DNA of 64,000 bases, from NCBI GenBank assembly GCA_029212415.1, contig JARGOF010000010.1, positions 1 to 64,000 on the forward strand. The letters run 5' to 3'. Numbering within the stretch: position 1 is the first letter of the stretch; the number at the start of each line of letters is the position of its first letter. The position numbers were made by a program, and so were the translations under genes. Below are positions 36,199 through 44,624 of the stretch, piece by piece. The notes beneath the pieces were generated by a model. That model was not told where the DNA came from and searched no databases. It was given only the letters and a program-made list of their open reading frames with translations. This DNA is from Rhizobiaceae bacterium (GTDB lineage Bacteria > Pseudomonadota > Alphaproteobacteria > Rhizobiales > Rhizobiaceae).

Positions 36199-36213
36199 GT
36201 TCTTGTTTTGTTC
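36199..36213. promoter_or_regulatory. LexA SOS box of the imuA-imuB-dnaE2 operon
   Basis: GTTC-N7-GTTC (GTTCTTGTTTTGTTC), an exact match to the direct-repeat LexA site of Alphaproteobacteria. It lies 14 bp upstream of imuA. On the minus strand it sits just after a TATATA hexamer (36215-36220). A TTGACT -35-like hexamer at 36242-36247 allows a promoter with relaxed spacing. LexA binding here would block the transcription start. Confidence 0.92.
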
Positions 36214-36404
36214 TTATATAGATTCCAAAAATGCCGCCGCGAGTCAAGCGATCTGAATCAGATCTCCAAAATCGCCATTTCCTCAGCCATCGATGGCTGT
36301 GGAAAACCCGGCCAATTTCTGCTAGCGTTTTCTCACGGATGCTGAACACGTGCCCGCGCAAACCAGCAATATGAGCCGGTAACAGAATTTTTCCGGAATG
36401 GTCC

Positions 36405-36839
36405 TTGTCAAAATCACCGAATAAAACACAGCCCACCACAACAAGCGCAGCTGATTTCATTGCAACCATTGAAAATCAGCGCCGTCGCGAAGATGCACAG
36501 ATCCTGCTTTCGCTGTTTCACCGTGTCACAGGTTACGAGCCGCAAATGTGGGGCAGCAGCATCATTGGCTACGGACGTTATCACTATAGTTACGAAAGTG
36601 GCAGGCAGGGAGATTTCCTCGTCACCGGCTTCAGCCCGCGCAAAGCAGCCCTGTCCGTCTATATCATGCCCGGATACCGCGACCTGTCGGAAAAATTGTC
36701 ACGCCTCGGCAAGCACAAGATCGGCAAAAGCTGCCTCTATATAAACAAATTGTCCGACATTGATCTCACGGTGCTGGAAGAGATCGTGCGAGACGGCGTG
36801 ACCTACATGAAATCCAAATATGAGGTTTGGGAAAAATAG
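36405..36839 (+). CDS. DUF1801 (YdhG-like) protein
   Basis: A 144-residue soluble protein of the DUF1801/YdhG fold. Typical motifs: FIATIENQRRREDAQILLSLF, MWGSSIIGYGRYHYSYESGRQGDF and LGKHKIGKSCLYINKLSDID. The family is small, widely distributed and functionally unassigned. The start is a TTG at 36405 with a weak purine-rich site upstream; no better ATG exists before the domain. It is divergent from imuA and convergent with trcR. Confidence 0.85.
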   Translation: MSKSPNKTQPTTTSAADFIATIENQRRREDAQILLSLFHRVTGYEPQMWGSSIIGYGRYHYSYESGRQGDFLVTGFSPRKAALSVYIMPGYRDLSEKLSRLGKHKIGKSCLYINKLSDIDLTVLEEIVRDGVTYMKSKYEVWEK

Positions 36840-36860
36840 AACACCGGGAAATCTGTGACC

Positions 36861-36891
36861 AAAAAGCCGCATCGTTTTTCAACAATGCGGC
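36861..36891 (-). terminator. Intrinsic terminator of trcR
   Basis: The stem GCCGCAT / ATGCGGC (36866-36872 and 36885-36891) with a 12-nt loop is followed on the minus strand by TTTTT. It lies about 67 bp past the trcR stop. The same stem could also help end the converging DUF1801 transcript. Confidence 0.75.
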
Positions 36892-36958
36892 CGGATAATT
36901 TTCACACCGCAAACCGGTGCCACCAAAGTCTTGATCAGAAAAGAAAGACAGCCAACGG

Positions 36959-37654
36959 CTATTCCTCGTCTGATCTTTCTTTTTTCAGCGAATTCAGCTT
37001 GGCGAAAACGGCATCGGCATCGATGACATCTTCCTTCTTCTTTGCCGGCATGGTCGTATCGAATGCAAATGTCTCGGTTTCACGCGTCGGAAGCAACGTG
37101 CTGTCTTCACGCACAACAACCTGGTCCGGACGATCCTTGCCAGCCTTTTCAACCTCGATATCAAGGTGAATCTGCGTGCACAACCCCAGCGTGACCGGAT
37201 CAAGCGGCGTCAGATTGGCGGAATTCCAGTGGGTGCGATCACGAATCTGTGCAATCGTTGATTTGGTGGTGCCGACAAGCCGCGAAATCTGTGCATCGCG
37301 CAGTTCCGGATGGTTGCGCACCAGCCACAAGATGGCATTGGGCCTGTCCTGTCGCTTGGATACCGGCGTATAACGCGGTCCTCTGCGCTTCAATTCCGGC
37401 ACATGCACCTTGGGGGTCGACAATTTCAGCTTGTGCGATGAATCGGCCTCTGCCTTGGCGATTTCATCGCGCGACAACTGGCCGGTCTGAATCGGATCAA
37501 GACCCTTGATACCCTGCGCCGATTCTCCATCAGCAATCGCCTTGACCTCAAGCACATGCAATTGGCAGAATTGTGCAATCTGATCAAATGTCAGAGCCGT
37601 ATTATCAACAAGCCAGACAGCGGTTGCTTTCGGCATAAGCAATTGTTGAGTCAT
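36959..37654 (-). CDS. trcR: DUF1013 cell-cycle transcriptional regulator TrcR
   Basis: A 231-residue alphaproteobacterial protein. MTQQLLMPKATAVWLVDNTALTFDQIAQFC is the conserved N-terminal DNA-binding-like segment. It is followed by RRGPRYTPVSKRQDRPNAILWLVRNHPE and a second HTH-like part (DAQISRLVGTTKSTIAQIRDR). The acidic, lysine-rich tail is typical. Family members are annotated as cell-cycle regulators. ATG 37654 has an AGGAGA site; the longer ORF to 37696 is unsupported. Divergent from acs. Confidence 0.92.
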   Translation of the reverse strand: MTQQLLMPKATAVWLVDNTALTFDQIAQFCQLHVLEVKAIADGESAQGIKGLDPIQTGQLSRDEIAKAEADSSHKLKLSTPKVHVPELKRRGPRYTPVSKRQDRPNAILWLVRNHPELRDAQISRLVGTTKSTIAQIRDRTHWNSANLTPLDPVTLGLCTQIHLDIEVEKAGKDRPDQVVVREDSTLLPTRETETFAFDTTMPAKKKEDVIDADAVFAKLNSLKKERSDEE

Positions 37655-37800
37655 GGATAAACTTCTCCTGTCCGCCCGCTCCGGTCTGGCAGGCAATGGG
37701 TATTTTCATGTTTTCCGGGAAATATGCCGTTTCTATAACGCCGTTTGAAAAGAATTGCAATCAAAGTAACCATCAGGCCAAATAACAGCCCATTGTCTAA

Positions 37801-37828
37801 TTGCCCTGACAAAAACACCTGCTATTAA
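37801..37828 (+). promoter_or_regulatory. Candidate acs promoter
   Basis: TTGCCC (37801-37806) and TATTAA (37823-37828) are spaced by 16 bp, 57 bp upstream of the acs start codon. Several TTGCAA-like words occur around it in the 231-bp trcR-acs gap and could be regulator sites. The call rests on motif similarity only. Confidence 0.4.
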
Positions 37829-37885
37829 GGGACCAACACATTGCCTGCAAAGGCGGATGTACGATTGCAAGCGAAGGAGGAACGC

Positions 37886-39835
37886 ATGTTCTCAAAAACC
37901 CACAAGGTGCTCAAGGCTGCAAAAAAACGCGCTCTGATCGACAATGATACCTATCTCGACTGGTATGAGCAGAGCATAAAGAACCCGGACAAGTTCTGGA
38001 ACAAGCACGGCAAGCGCATTGACTGGTTCAAACCCTATACCAAGGTCAAGAACACCTCCTTTTCCGGCGATGTATCAATCAAATGGTTTGAAGACGGCAT
38101 CACCAATGTTGCCTATAATTGCATCGACCGCCATCTGAAGAAACGCGGCGACCAGGTGGCCATCATCTGGGAGGGTGACAATCCCTATGATGACAAGAAA
38201 ATCACCTATAACGAACTCTATGATCAGGTCTGCCGTCTCTCCAATGTGATGAAGAAGCAGGGCGTGAAAAAAGGTGACCGCGTCACAATCTACATGCCGA
38301 TGATTGTTGAAGCAGCCTATGCAATGCTTGCATGCGCGCGCATCGGCGCCATTCATTCCATCGTCTTTGGCGGCTTTTCACCCGATGCGCTGGCCGGGCG
38401 CATTGTCGGATGCGAATCGACCTTCATCATTACGGCCGATGAAGGTCTTCGCGGCGGCAAGAAAATTCCCCTGAAGGCAAATACCGACCGCGCTGTGGAG
38501 ATTGCCAAAAAAGATGGCGTCACCGTCAGCGACGTTCTGGTTGTGCGCCGCACCGGTGGCAAGATCGACTGGGTCGAAGACAGGGACATCTGGTATCATG
38601 AGGCCGTTCAGGCCGCAAAGCCGGACTGTCCACCGGAAAAAATGAATGCGGAAGACCCGCTGTTCATTCTCTACACGTCCGGATCGACAGGAAAACCGAA
38701 AGGCGTATTGCACACGACCGGCGGCTATCTCGTTTATGCCGCCATGACCCACGAATATGTCTTCGATTACCATCCCGGCGACATCTACTGGTGTACGGCT
38801 GATGTCGGCTGGGTGACCGGCCATTCCTATATTGTCTATGGGCCGCTCGCCAATGGCGCGACAACATTGATGTTCGAAGGCGTTCCGAACTACCCTGATG
38901 CAGGACGTTTCTGGCAAGTTGTCGACAAACATGAAGTCAATATTTTCTATACGGCGCCAACGGCCATCCGTGCACTGATGGGCGCCGGCGACAAACATGT
39001 CGCCGACACATCACGCGCTTCACTTCGAACCCTCGGGACAGTCGGGGAACCGATCAACCCGGAAGCCTGGGAATGGTACTATAATATCGTCGGTGAAAAA
39101 CGGTGCCCGATTGTCGATACCTGGTGGCAAACTGAAACCGGCGGGATCATGATCGCGCCGTTGCCGGGCGCAACGGACCTGAAGGCCGGCTCGGCGACGC
39201 GGCCCTTTTTCGGCGTTCAACCCCAGCTTGTCGATGCCGAAGGCATTGTTCTGGATGGCGCAACAGAAGGCAATCTGTGCATTGTCGACTCCTGGCCAGG
39301 CCAGATGCGAACGGTCTATGGTGATCATGAACGGTTCATTCAGACCTATTTTTCAAACTACAAGGGAAAATATTTCACCGGTGACGGATGTCGCCGCGAT
39401 GAAGACGGATATTACTGGATCACCGGCCGTGTCGACGATGTCATCAATGTGTCCGGGCACCGCATGGGCACGGCTGAAGTGGAATCGGCGCTGGTGTCGC
39501 ATCCCGCCGTGTCCGAGGCCGCCGTCGTCGGCTATCCGCATGATATCAAGGGGCAGGGTATCTATTGCTATGTGACCCTGATGGCCGACGTGGAAGGCAG
39601 TGACGCATTACGCAAGGAGCTGGTCGCCCATGTGCGTGAGGAAATCGGCCCGATCGCCTCGCCGGACAAAATCCAGTTCGCACCCGGATTGCCGAAAACC
39701 CGTTCCGGCAAGATCATGCGTCGCATCCTGCGCAAAATCGCCGAGAATGAATTCGGCGCGCTTGGTGACACATCAACGCTGGCAGACCCCAGCGTTGTTG
39801 ATGATCTGGTCGAAAACCGGCAGAATCTGAAATAG
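37886..39835 (+). CDS. acs: Acetyl-CoA synthetase (AMP-forming)
   Basis: A 649-residue adenylate-forming enzyme that makes acetyl-CoA from acetate, ATP and CoA. The family motifs are [20 protein letters not shown] (P-loop-like), [28 protein letters not shown] and the C-terminal [17 protein letters not shown]. The last contains the Lys that Pat-type acetyltransferases modify to switch the enzyme off. ATG 37886 has GGAGGA; the ORF start at 37841 is upstream of the site. Candidate modifying enzymes, a Pat-like and an HDAC-like protein, lie at 8-12 kb. Confidence 0.97.
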   Translation: MFSKTHKVLKAAKKRALIDNDTYLDWYEQSIKNPDKFWNKHGKRIDWFKPYTKVKNTSFSGDVSIKWFEDGITNVAYNCIDRHLKKRGDQVAIIWEGDNPYDDKKITYNELYDQVCRLSNVMKKQGVKKGDRVTIYMPMIVEAAYAMLACARIGAIHSIVFGGFSPDALAGRIVGCESTFIITADEGLRGGKKIPLKANTDRAVEIAKKDGVTVSDVLVVRRTGGKIDWVEDRDIWYHEAVQAAKPDCPPEKMNAEDPLFILYTSGSTGKPKGVLHTTGGYLVYAAMTHEYVFDYHPGDIYWCTADVGWVTGHSYIVYGPLANGATTLMFEGVPNYPDAGRFWQVVDKHEVNIFYTAPTAIRALMGAGDKHVADTSRASLRTLGTVGEPINPEAWEWYYNIVGEKRCPIVDTWWQTETGGIMIAPLPGATDLKAGSATRPFFGVQPQLVDAEGIVLDGATEGNLCIVDSWPGQMRTVYGDHERFIQTYFSNYKGKYFTGDGCRRDEDGYYWITGRVDDVINVSGHRMGTAEVESALVSHPAVSEAAVVGYPHDIKGQGIYCYVTLMADVEGSDALRKELVAHVREEIGPIASPDKIQFAPGLPKTRSGKIMRRILRKIAENEFGALGDTSTLADPSVVDDLVENRQNLK

Positions 39836-39868
39836 AATCTACCCGTATTTTTCATTGATCGAAATTTT

Positions 39869-39889
39869 CAAGGGGGCACCGCCCCCTTG
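39869..39889. terminator. Hairpin between convergent acs and methyltransferase genes
   Basis: CAAGGGGGC-ACC-GCCCCCTTG is a perfect 9-bp GC-rich stem with a 3-nt loop, centred in the 55-bp convergent gap. No long T-run follows in either direction, but its position and stability fit a bidirectional terminator. Confidence 0.7.
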
Positions 39890-39890
39890 T

Positions 39891-41183
39891 TCATGTGCGC
39901 TTACTATAGATGTCGTCACGGGTTGGCGGCAGACCGCTTGGGCCGCGTACGCGCTTGCTTGCCAGGGTCTGATTGATCTGCACCGTCCCGCGCTCAAAAG
40001 CCAAGGCGCAGCCGGTCAGGTAAAGCAGCCACAGACGCGCCTTTGGAGCACCCACTTCCCTGATCGCCTCATCGAAATGCGCCTGTAGACGCTCAGCCCA
40101 AAGACGGCAGGTCCGACCGTAGTGTTCACGCAGATTCTCCACGTCGTGAACCTCAAAACCATATCCTTCAAGATTTTCGACACTCATGCCAAGGTGGTCC
40201 AGCTCACCACCGGGAAAGATATATTTGACCAGAGCCAGATGTTCCGCGCTTTTTTTGCCGAATGCCTTCTTGCTGCGCTTGGCACGACGGGAAATCGCAT
40301 GATGCATGTAAAGGCCGCCGGGTTTCAGCAAACGCGCGACCTTTGAAAAATAGGTTCCGTAATTGACACTGCCGACATGTTCAAACATGCCGATGGAGGA
40401 GATCTTGTCGAATGTTCCCGTCACATCCTCATAGGATTTGATGTCAATTCTGATCTTGTCATCAAGGCCGGCCGCACTGATCCGCTCGCGTGCCAGAGCC
40501 GTTTGCTCCTCGGAAAGCGAAACACCGTAACCGCTAACGCCATAATGGCGCGCCGCATGGATCAGCATGGATCCCCAGCCGCAGCCGATATCAAGCAGGC
40601 GTTCACCGGGTTTCAGCCGCAACTTGCGACATATGTGATCAAGCTTGTCTTCCTGCGCCTGATCCAGGGAATTGCCCCAGTCTTTGAAATAACCACACGT
40701 ATAGACCATGCCCTCATCCAGAAAGAGGCGATAAAACGCATTCGACACATCATAATGATGGCCAATGGCCTCTTTGCTGGAGCCGAAATCAAAAGGATTG
40801 TTACCGGCAAGGCCTGAATCCGGACTTCGCCGGCCAAACAATATGGAAGGCACGTCCTTCAGAAGTTGCCATTTGGGCAATTCCTTCAACCGATGTTTGA
40901 GTTTTGTTTTTGTGCCCCTCTCGACCAGATCGAACAGGGATCCATTCTCGACATCCACCTGACCGGAAATCCACAATTCAATCACTGAATCCAACCGCGG
41001 ATGAAGCGCCAGCCGCCGGATGGCCAAAGGGTCATTGATGACAAGAACAGGACCCGTATCGGGTCCAATGCGCTCGCCCGACCAAAGACGGACCGCAAAT
41101 TGCGGCTCCAGAACCCCGACAATGGTTCTGATCATCTTGGCGGCTTTGTCTTCAGGACCAGCAGCTTTTCTTTCAGAACCCAT
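39891..41183 (-). CDS. Cyclopropane-fatty-acyl-phospholipid synthase family methyltransferase
   Basis: A 430-residue SAM-dependent enzyme. An N-terminal domain of about 130 residues (SVIELWISGQVDVENGSLFDL) is followed by the CMAS domain. The SAM-binding motif is LDIGCGWGSMLIHAARHYG, preceded by SNAFYRLFLDEGMVYTCGYF and followed by SIGMFEHVGSVNYGTYF. It transfers a methylene or methyl group to unsaturated phospholipid acyl chains at the membrane surface. Alphaproteobacteria often carry several paralogues, so it need not be the main Cfa. The start is set at MGSERKAAG (41183) with GGGGA upstream; MAITLGN at 41207 is possible. Confidence 0.93.
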   Translation of the reverse strand: MGSERKAAGPEDKAAKMIRTIVGVLEPQFAVRLWSGERIGPDTGPVLVINDPLAIRRLALHPRLDSVIELWISGQVDVENGSLFDLVERGTKTKLKHRLKELPKWQLLKDVPSILFGRRSPDSGLAGNNPFDFGSSKEAIGHHYDVSNAFYRLFLDEGMVYTCGYFKDWGNSLDQAQEDKLDHICRKLRLKPGERLLDIGCGWGSMLIHAARHYGVSGYGVSLSEEQTALARERISAAGLDDKIRIDIKSYEDVTGTFDKISSIGMFEHVGSVNYGTYFSKVARLLKPGGLYMHHAISRRAKRSKKAFGKKSAEHLALVKYIFPGGELDHLGMSVENLEGYGFEVHDVENLREHYGRTCRLWAERLQAHFDEAIREVGAPKARLWLLYLTGCALAFERGTVQINQTLASKRVRGPSGLPPTRDDIYSKRT

Positions 41184-41273
41184 TGTGTTCCCCAAGGTGA
41201 TTGCCAAATGCCCGGGTGGCGCGCATCCTGTATAAAATGCAGCCCATTTTCACAAATTGTAAAGGGCTGAATC

Positions 41274-41303
41274 AAAAAGGCCAGCCGCAGCAAGCGACTG
41301 GCC
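41274..41303 (-). terminator. Intrinsic terminator after the TadG-like gene
   Basis: On the minus strand GGCCAGTCGC and GCGGCTGGCC form a stem that is followed at once by TTTTT (41274-41278). It lies about 23 bp past the TadG-like stop codon and upstream of the methyltransferase gene, insulating the two. Confidence 0.8.
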
Positions 41304-41325
41304 CAAATCTGGCGATCGGCAAAAT

Positions 41326-42822
41326 CTATAGCGTCAGGCGCAGGGAACGGATCGTATTGGCGATATCCTCATACGTCTGTTCCAGTTCAGCCGTCGTATC
41401 GGGTTCATAATGATAGGTCAGTTGACCTTCATCCGGCGTGGCGCAGCTTTTCAGCAGATTCTCGGCGGACCTTGAGGTTTGAAAGCCGACGGTGAAGATC
41501 TTGATCTTCTGCGCCTTGATGGCGTCGCACAGATAGTCCGTATGCGTTTCAGACAGGGAACTCTGGTTGCAGCCTGTGTCCTGTGAATCGGTACCGGCAT
41601 AGGCTTTGTTGAACTCTCCATCCGTCATCAGAATGATGAATTTGGTCAGATCGGCATTCTCGTCCCTGTTTCCCGGAGCCGATGAGGCGGGCACGAAATC
41701 CGCCCACCTATGGGAGATCGTATACCAGGCCCATTGCAGGCCCATATGGCCACCCGTGCAACCACCCGTCGAAAGATTGCTAATGGCATTTTTCAGTTTG
41801 CTCTCATTGCTGGTGAGAAGCACGATTTCCGAATTGGTACAGGCATTCTTGGAAAGGCGCGAATCGCGACTGATCATCCCGGAAAGGGGGTTGGCATCCG
41901 TATACTGGAAGGAGGTGCCGCTTTTGGGCGCCTTGCGATCCGTTGCGCAATCATCCTCACTGGCGCCATTGTCCTTGCCCACATAATCATCCGGCAGATC
42001 GCAGGTGGTCGTGGTGACCCATTGCTTGTTCTTTCCACGGCCTTTCTTTTTCCTTGTTGTCTTACATTCCTCAAGATCTTCCTGAAAGGGTTCCACGTCA
42101 TATCCGATACCGGTATCGGAATAGAGGTCCGGATCATAGACCGGAGCGTTGCTCTTGGCCTCGTTGTAATCCGGGTAGACATATTTGGCGAGCGGTCCTG
42201 CATTGACCGAATCACTATAGGGAACGAGGCTGACACGGACATATTCATCCTCATCGGTATTGACTGCCAACAATTGCTCCACGCCCAGTTGAGCAGCCTC
42301 TTTCAGAGCCCGGATACGCGAGCCGGCCATTGAGCCGGTCACGTCCAGAACCATGGCGACTTCAATTTCAGACTGGCCGTAGCTTGCCGCCGATATGCCC
42401 GCCACGGCAAGATGCGTCTCTTCCGACCCGATCGGCATGAACATCATCTGCTGATCGTAACTAGCCGACGCAGTAACCGTCTGATTGGCCTTGTTGATAC
42501 TGATGTTTTCGACCCTGAATTTGCTTTTGTTCAAATCCTCGAGACTGTCAATTCCCAGATTGGATGCAAATATGACCTTCAGATAATCCTCGGCGTCTCT
42601 TTCCCTGACATCACCAATCGATAAGGCTCTGGCCGTCGCAAGTGTTGCTGAATCCAGTGCGTTGGTAACCCGTGTTCGGTTGCCGATCGATTGTGAATAG
42701 TCCACGGCAAGTCCAACGGACAAGAAGATCGCAACAGAAGAAAGAGCAAAGGTAATGGCAAAGTTCCCGCTCCTGTCGCTCTGAAACTTTTTCCAGATGC
42801 TGCCTTGTTTTCCAATCTTCAT
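41326..42822 (-). CDS. TadG-like pilus-assembly protein with von Willebrand A domain
   Basis: A 498-residue protein. An N-terminal TadE/G-like membrane anchor (RSGNFAITFALSSVAIFLSVGLAVDYS) is followed by an extracytoplasmic vWA domain. The MIDAS motif is LDVTGSMAGSRI, with the later elements VRVSLVPYSD and FIILMTDGEFN. A lysine-rich insertion (CKTTRKKKGRGKNKQ) and six or more cysteines suggest disulfides outside the membrane. TadG proteins help Flp-pilus biogenesis or adhesion, but no other tad gene is in the window. It starts from ATG 42822 and ends at a good terminator. Confidence 0.88.
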   Translation of the reverse strand: MKIGKQGSIWKKFQSDRSGNFAITFALSSVAIFLSVGLAVDYSQSIGNRTRVTNALDSATLATARALSIGDVRERDAEDYLKVIFASNLGIDSLEDLNKSKFRVENISINKANQTVTASASYDQQMMFMPIGSEETHLAVAGISAASYGQSEIEVAMVLDVTGSMAGSRIRALKEAAQLGVEQLLAVNTDEDEYVRVSLVPYSDSVNAGPLAKYVYPDYNEAKSNAPVYDPDLYSDTGIGYDVEPFQEDLEECKTTRKKKGRGKNKQWVTTTTCDLPDDYVGKDNGASEDDCATDRKAPKSGTSFQYTDANPLSGMISRDSRLSKNACTNSEIVLLTSNESKLKNAISNLSTGGCTGGHMGLQWAWYTISHRWADFVPASSAPGNRDENADLTKFIILMTDGEFNKAYAGTDSQDTGCNQSSLSETHTDYLCDAIKAQKIKIFTVGFQTSRSAENLLKSCATPDEGQLTYHYEPDTTAELEQTYEDIANTIRSLRLTL

Positions 42823-43220
42823 ATTTTTCTTCCCAACAGATTGACTGCCCAGGGAACCGAGCCCGATCGTCCATTGATTGGAGATTGCAAGCGGATTCCA
42901 GTTGCCTTGTTTTAGTTGAAGGTAATTGAAACGGGTTTAAACCGATTGATTGCATTTTATCTAATATCGTATTGCATTGTTTTTGCAGGATAAATACCAG
43001 TGAAAATCAACCAGATCAGAGCATGGAAATGACGAAAAACCAGCTGCTTCAACAAAATACTCAGGAAATTTATATTCACCGGCGCAAATCACCCGCCAAA
43101 TATAAGGTCAAAATAGCTTCTATATTGTTAAAAAAGACCCATTGCACAGTCTACTTACATTAAAAACATGGAGCATTGGATATTTCAAACAGGCGTTGAT
43201 ATATTTATGTCGCCTGAACC
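42823..43220. other. AT-rich intergenic region upstream of the TadG-like gene
   Basis: About 400 bp, clearly richer in A+T than its surroundings. It contains the perfect palindrome GGTTTAAACC (42934-42943), about 110 bp upstream of the TadG-like gene. A 63-codon plus-strand frame (42972-43163) has no domain and no good ribosome site, and I do not support it. The region is probably a regulatory upstream region for the TadG-like gene. Confidence 0.45.
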
Positions 43221-43310
43221 GGCCTGTTCAAAAACCCCGGCCTGTTCAAAAACCCCGGCCTGTTCAAAAATCCCGGCCTGTTCAAAAATCCCAGCCTGTT
43301 CAAAAATCAA
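43221..43310. repeat. Five-copy 18-bp tandem repeat over the stop codon of the SdhAF4-like gene
   Basis: The unit GGCCTGTTCAAAAACCCC is repeated five times without spacers. Copies 1-2 are identical, copies 3-4 share a C-to-T change, and copy 5 (43293-43310) diverges at both ends. On the minus strand each unit reads GATTTTTGAACAGGC or GTTTTTGAACAGGC, that is, the last codons and the TGA stop of the SdhAF4-like gene plus 3-prime sequence. Since 18 is a multiple of 3, every copy keeps the stop in the gene's frame. It looks like replication slippage from the gene end. Confidence 0.95.
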
Positions 43311-43572
43311 TGGCACGGCCATCAATCTCCCAGTCACCGAAGCGAGAGGGGTCCTTTCCGCCGCGACCACCGATTTCCGTCGGTCCGCTGGTCTCCGAAC
43401 CAGCCGCTTTTTTCGCCAGCCGTCGCGCTTCAGCCTCTCTCAGTGCTCTTTGCGCAGCAGGTGGTAAATCCTCCACAGGCTTGCGACCGGGAACCTGCGC
43501 GCCAGACGTTGCGGAATCTGTCACACCATCATTTTTACGCACTGCAGCCTGCCGTGACCGATCATCCATCAT
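43300..43572 (-). CDS. DUF1674 family protein (succinate dehydrogenase assembly factor 4-like)
   Basis: A 90-residue basic protein. The C-terminal [25 protein letters not shown] is the family signature (G-x-x-x-x-x-P-x-R-[FY]-G-D-W-E-x-x-G-R-x-x-D-F). It is preceded by a charged helix [21 protein letters not shown]. Mitochondrial SDHAF4 stabilises the flavinylated SdhA subunit, and bacterial members probably do the same. The start is set at ATG 43572 (or 43569), with the ORF-track start at 43605 as alternative. It is divergent from htpX by about 100 bp. Its stop codon is the origin of the adjacent tandem repeat. Confidence 0.88.
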   Translation of the reverse strand: MMDDRSRQAAVRKNDGVTDSATSGAQVPGRKPVEDLPPAAQRALREAEARRLAKKAAGSETSGPTEIGGRGGKDPSRFGDWEIDGRAIDF

Positions 43573-43611
43573 TGTTCCAAACCCGTATTCACGTTGCACA
43601 AACAACTACCA

Positions 43612-43633
43612 ATACCCATTATATCAAGGGTAT
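43612..43633. promoter_or_regulatory. Inverted repeat over the htpX promoter region
   Basis: ATACCC-N10-GGGTAT with an AT-rich centre containing ATTATAT. TTGCAC at 43594-43599 with ATTATA at 43618-43623 gives an 18-bp spacing. The repeat therefore overlaps a plausible -10 region and could be an operator. Confidence 0.4.
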
Positions 43634-43636
43634 AAG

Positions 43637-43651
43637 CCGGTCAAAGACCGG
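43637..43651. promoter_or_regulatory. Perfect palindrome in the htpX leader
   Basis: CCGGTC-AAA-GACCGG lies 22 bp upstream of the htpX start codon, between the predicted -10 region and the GGAG ribosome site. It could be an operator or, in RNA, a short stable hairpin near the ribosome-binding site. Confidence 0.45.
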
Positions 43652-43673
43652 TCATTCTCTTGGAGTATTTGCC

Positions 43674-44624
43674 ATGAATATGGTTCGAACTGCAATGCTT
43701 TTGGCTGTCATGACTGCTTTGTTCATGGCCATTGGCTACGCGATTGGAGGAAACACCGGCATGCTCATCGCGCTGGTTGCAGCGGCTGCGATGAATATGT
43801 TTTCCTACTGGAACGCCGACAAAATGGTGCTCAAAATGCATCATGCAGTCGAAGTCACGGAACAATCAGCGCCGGAATATTACGGCATCGTACGACAACT
43901 CGCCCAGAGAGCGGAGCTGCCGATGCCAAAAGTCTACCTGATCAAGAACCAGCAACCCAATGCCTTTGCGACCGGTCGCAACCCTGAAAATGCTGCCGTC
44001 GCAGCAACAACCGGCCTTCTCGAAAGGCTGTCTCATGAAGAGGTTGCCGGGGTCATGGCACATGAGCTGGCACATGTGAAACATCGCGATACACTCACCA
44101 TGACCATCACCGCAACCCTGGCAGGCGCGATTTCAATGCTGGCCAATTTTGCCTTTTTCTTCCGTGGCGGGCGGCGCGACGGTGCCGGTATCATCGGCAC
44201 ATTGGCGGCGATGATATTGGCCCCTCTGGCCGCCATGATCGTGCAAATGGCCATCAGTCGAACGCGGGAATATTCCGCTGATCGCGGTGGTGCCGAGATT
44301 TGCGGGCATCCTCTGTGGCTGGCGTCGGCTCTTGGAAAAATTGCCAGCTCAGCCAATCATGTGATCAATGAAGACGCCGAAAGAAACCCTGCAACTGCGC
44401 ATATGTTCATCATCAACCCGCTTTCAGGCCTGCGCATGGACGGGTTGTTTTCCACCCATCCACCAACTGAAAAGCGAATAGAAGCGCTACGGGCGATGGA
44501 AGCTGGTATAGGGCAGAACAACAGACCGGCAGCATCTGTCCGCGATAGAGATGCCCGATCACATGACAATACACCCTGGGGACGCAATCCGGGCAAACGC
44601 AATCAAAAAGGACCCTGGTCTTGA
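43674..44624 (+). CDS. htpX: HtpX membrane zinc metalloprotease (M48)
   Basis: A 316-residue membrane protease. Two N-terminal helices ([26 protein letters not shown]...) precede the zinc site [11 protein letters not shown] (HEXXH), with the third ligand Glu in [15 protein letters not shown]. Two more helices lie between them. HtpX degrades damaged inner-membrane proteins and acts beside FtsH. The ORF track begins at 43443 in another context; ATG 43674 has GGAG and the correct N-terminus. The Pro/Arg-rich C-terminal tail ([16 protein letters not shown]) is typical of rhizobial HtpX. It overlaps the rsmB start. Confidence 0.96.
   Translation: MNMVRTAMLLAVMTALFMAIGYAIGGNTGMLIALVAAAAMNMFSYWNADKMVLKMHHAVEVTEQSAPEYYGIVRQLAQRAELPMPKVYLIKNQQPNAFATGRNPENAAVAATTGLLERLSHEEVAGVMAHELAHVKHRDTLTMTITATLAGAISMLANFAFFFRGGRRDGAGIIGTLAAMILAPLAAMIVQMAISRTREYSADRGGAEICGHPLWLASALGKIASSANHVINEDAERNPATAHMFIINPLSGLRMDGLFSTHPPTEKRIEALRAMEAGIGQNNRPAASVRDRDARSHDNTPWGRNPGKRNQKGPWS

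Noticed and set aside
42972-43163. 63-codon ORF in the AT-rich gap upstream of the TadG-like gene
   Set aside because: Low-complexity translation, no ribosome site and no family match that I recognise.
43221-43310. CRISPR array
   Set aside because: The 18-bp units are contiguous with no spacers and derive from the end of the neighbouring gene. No cas genes are present.
43142-43987. Plus-strand ORF of 281 codons beginning in the tandem repeat
   Set aside because: It reads through the 18-bp repeat (RPVQKP repeats) and then antisense to the DUF1674 gene and into htpX in the wrong frame. It is a repeat-driven open frame, not a gene.
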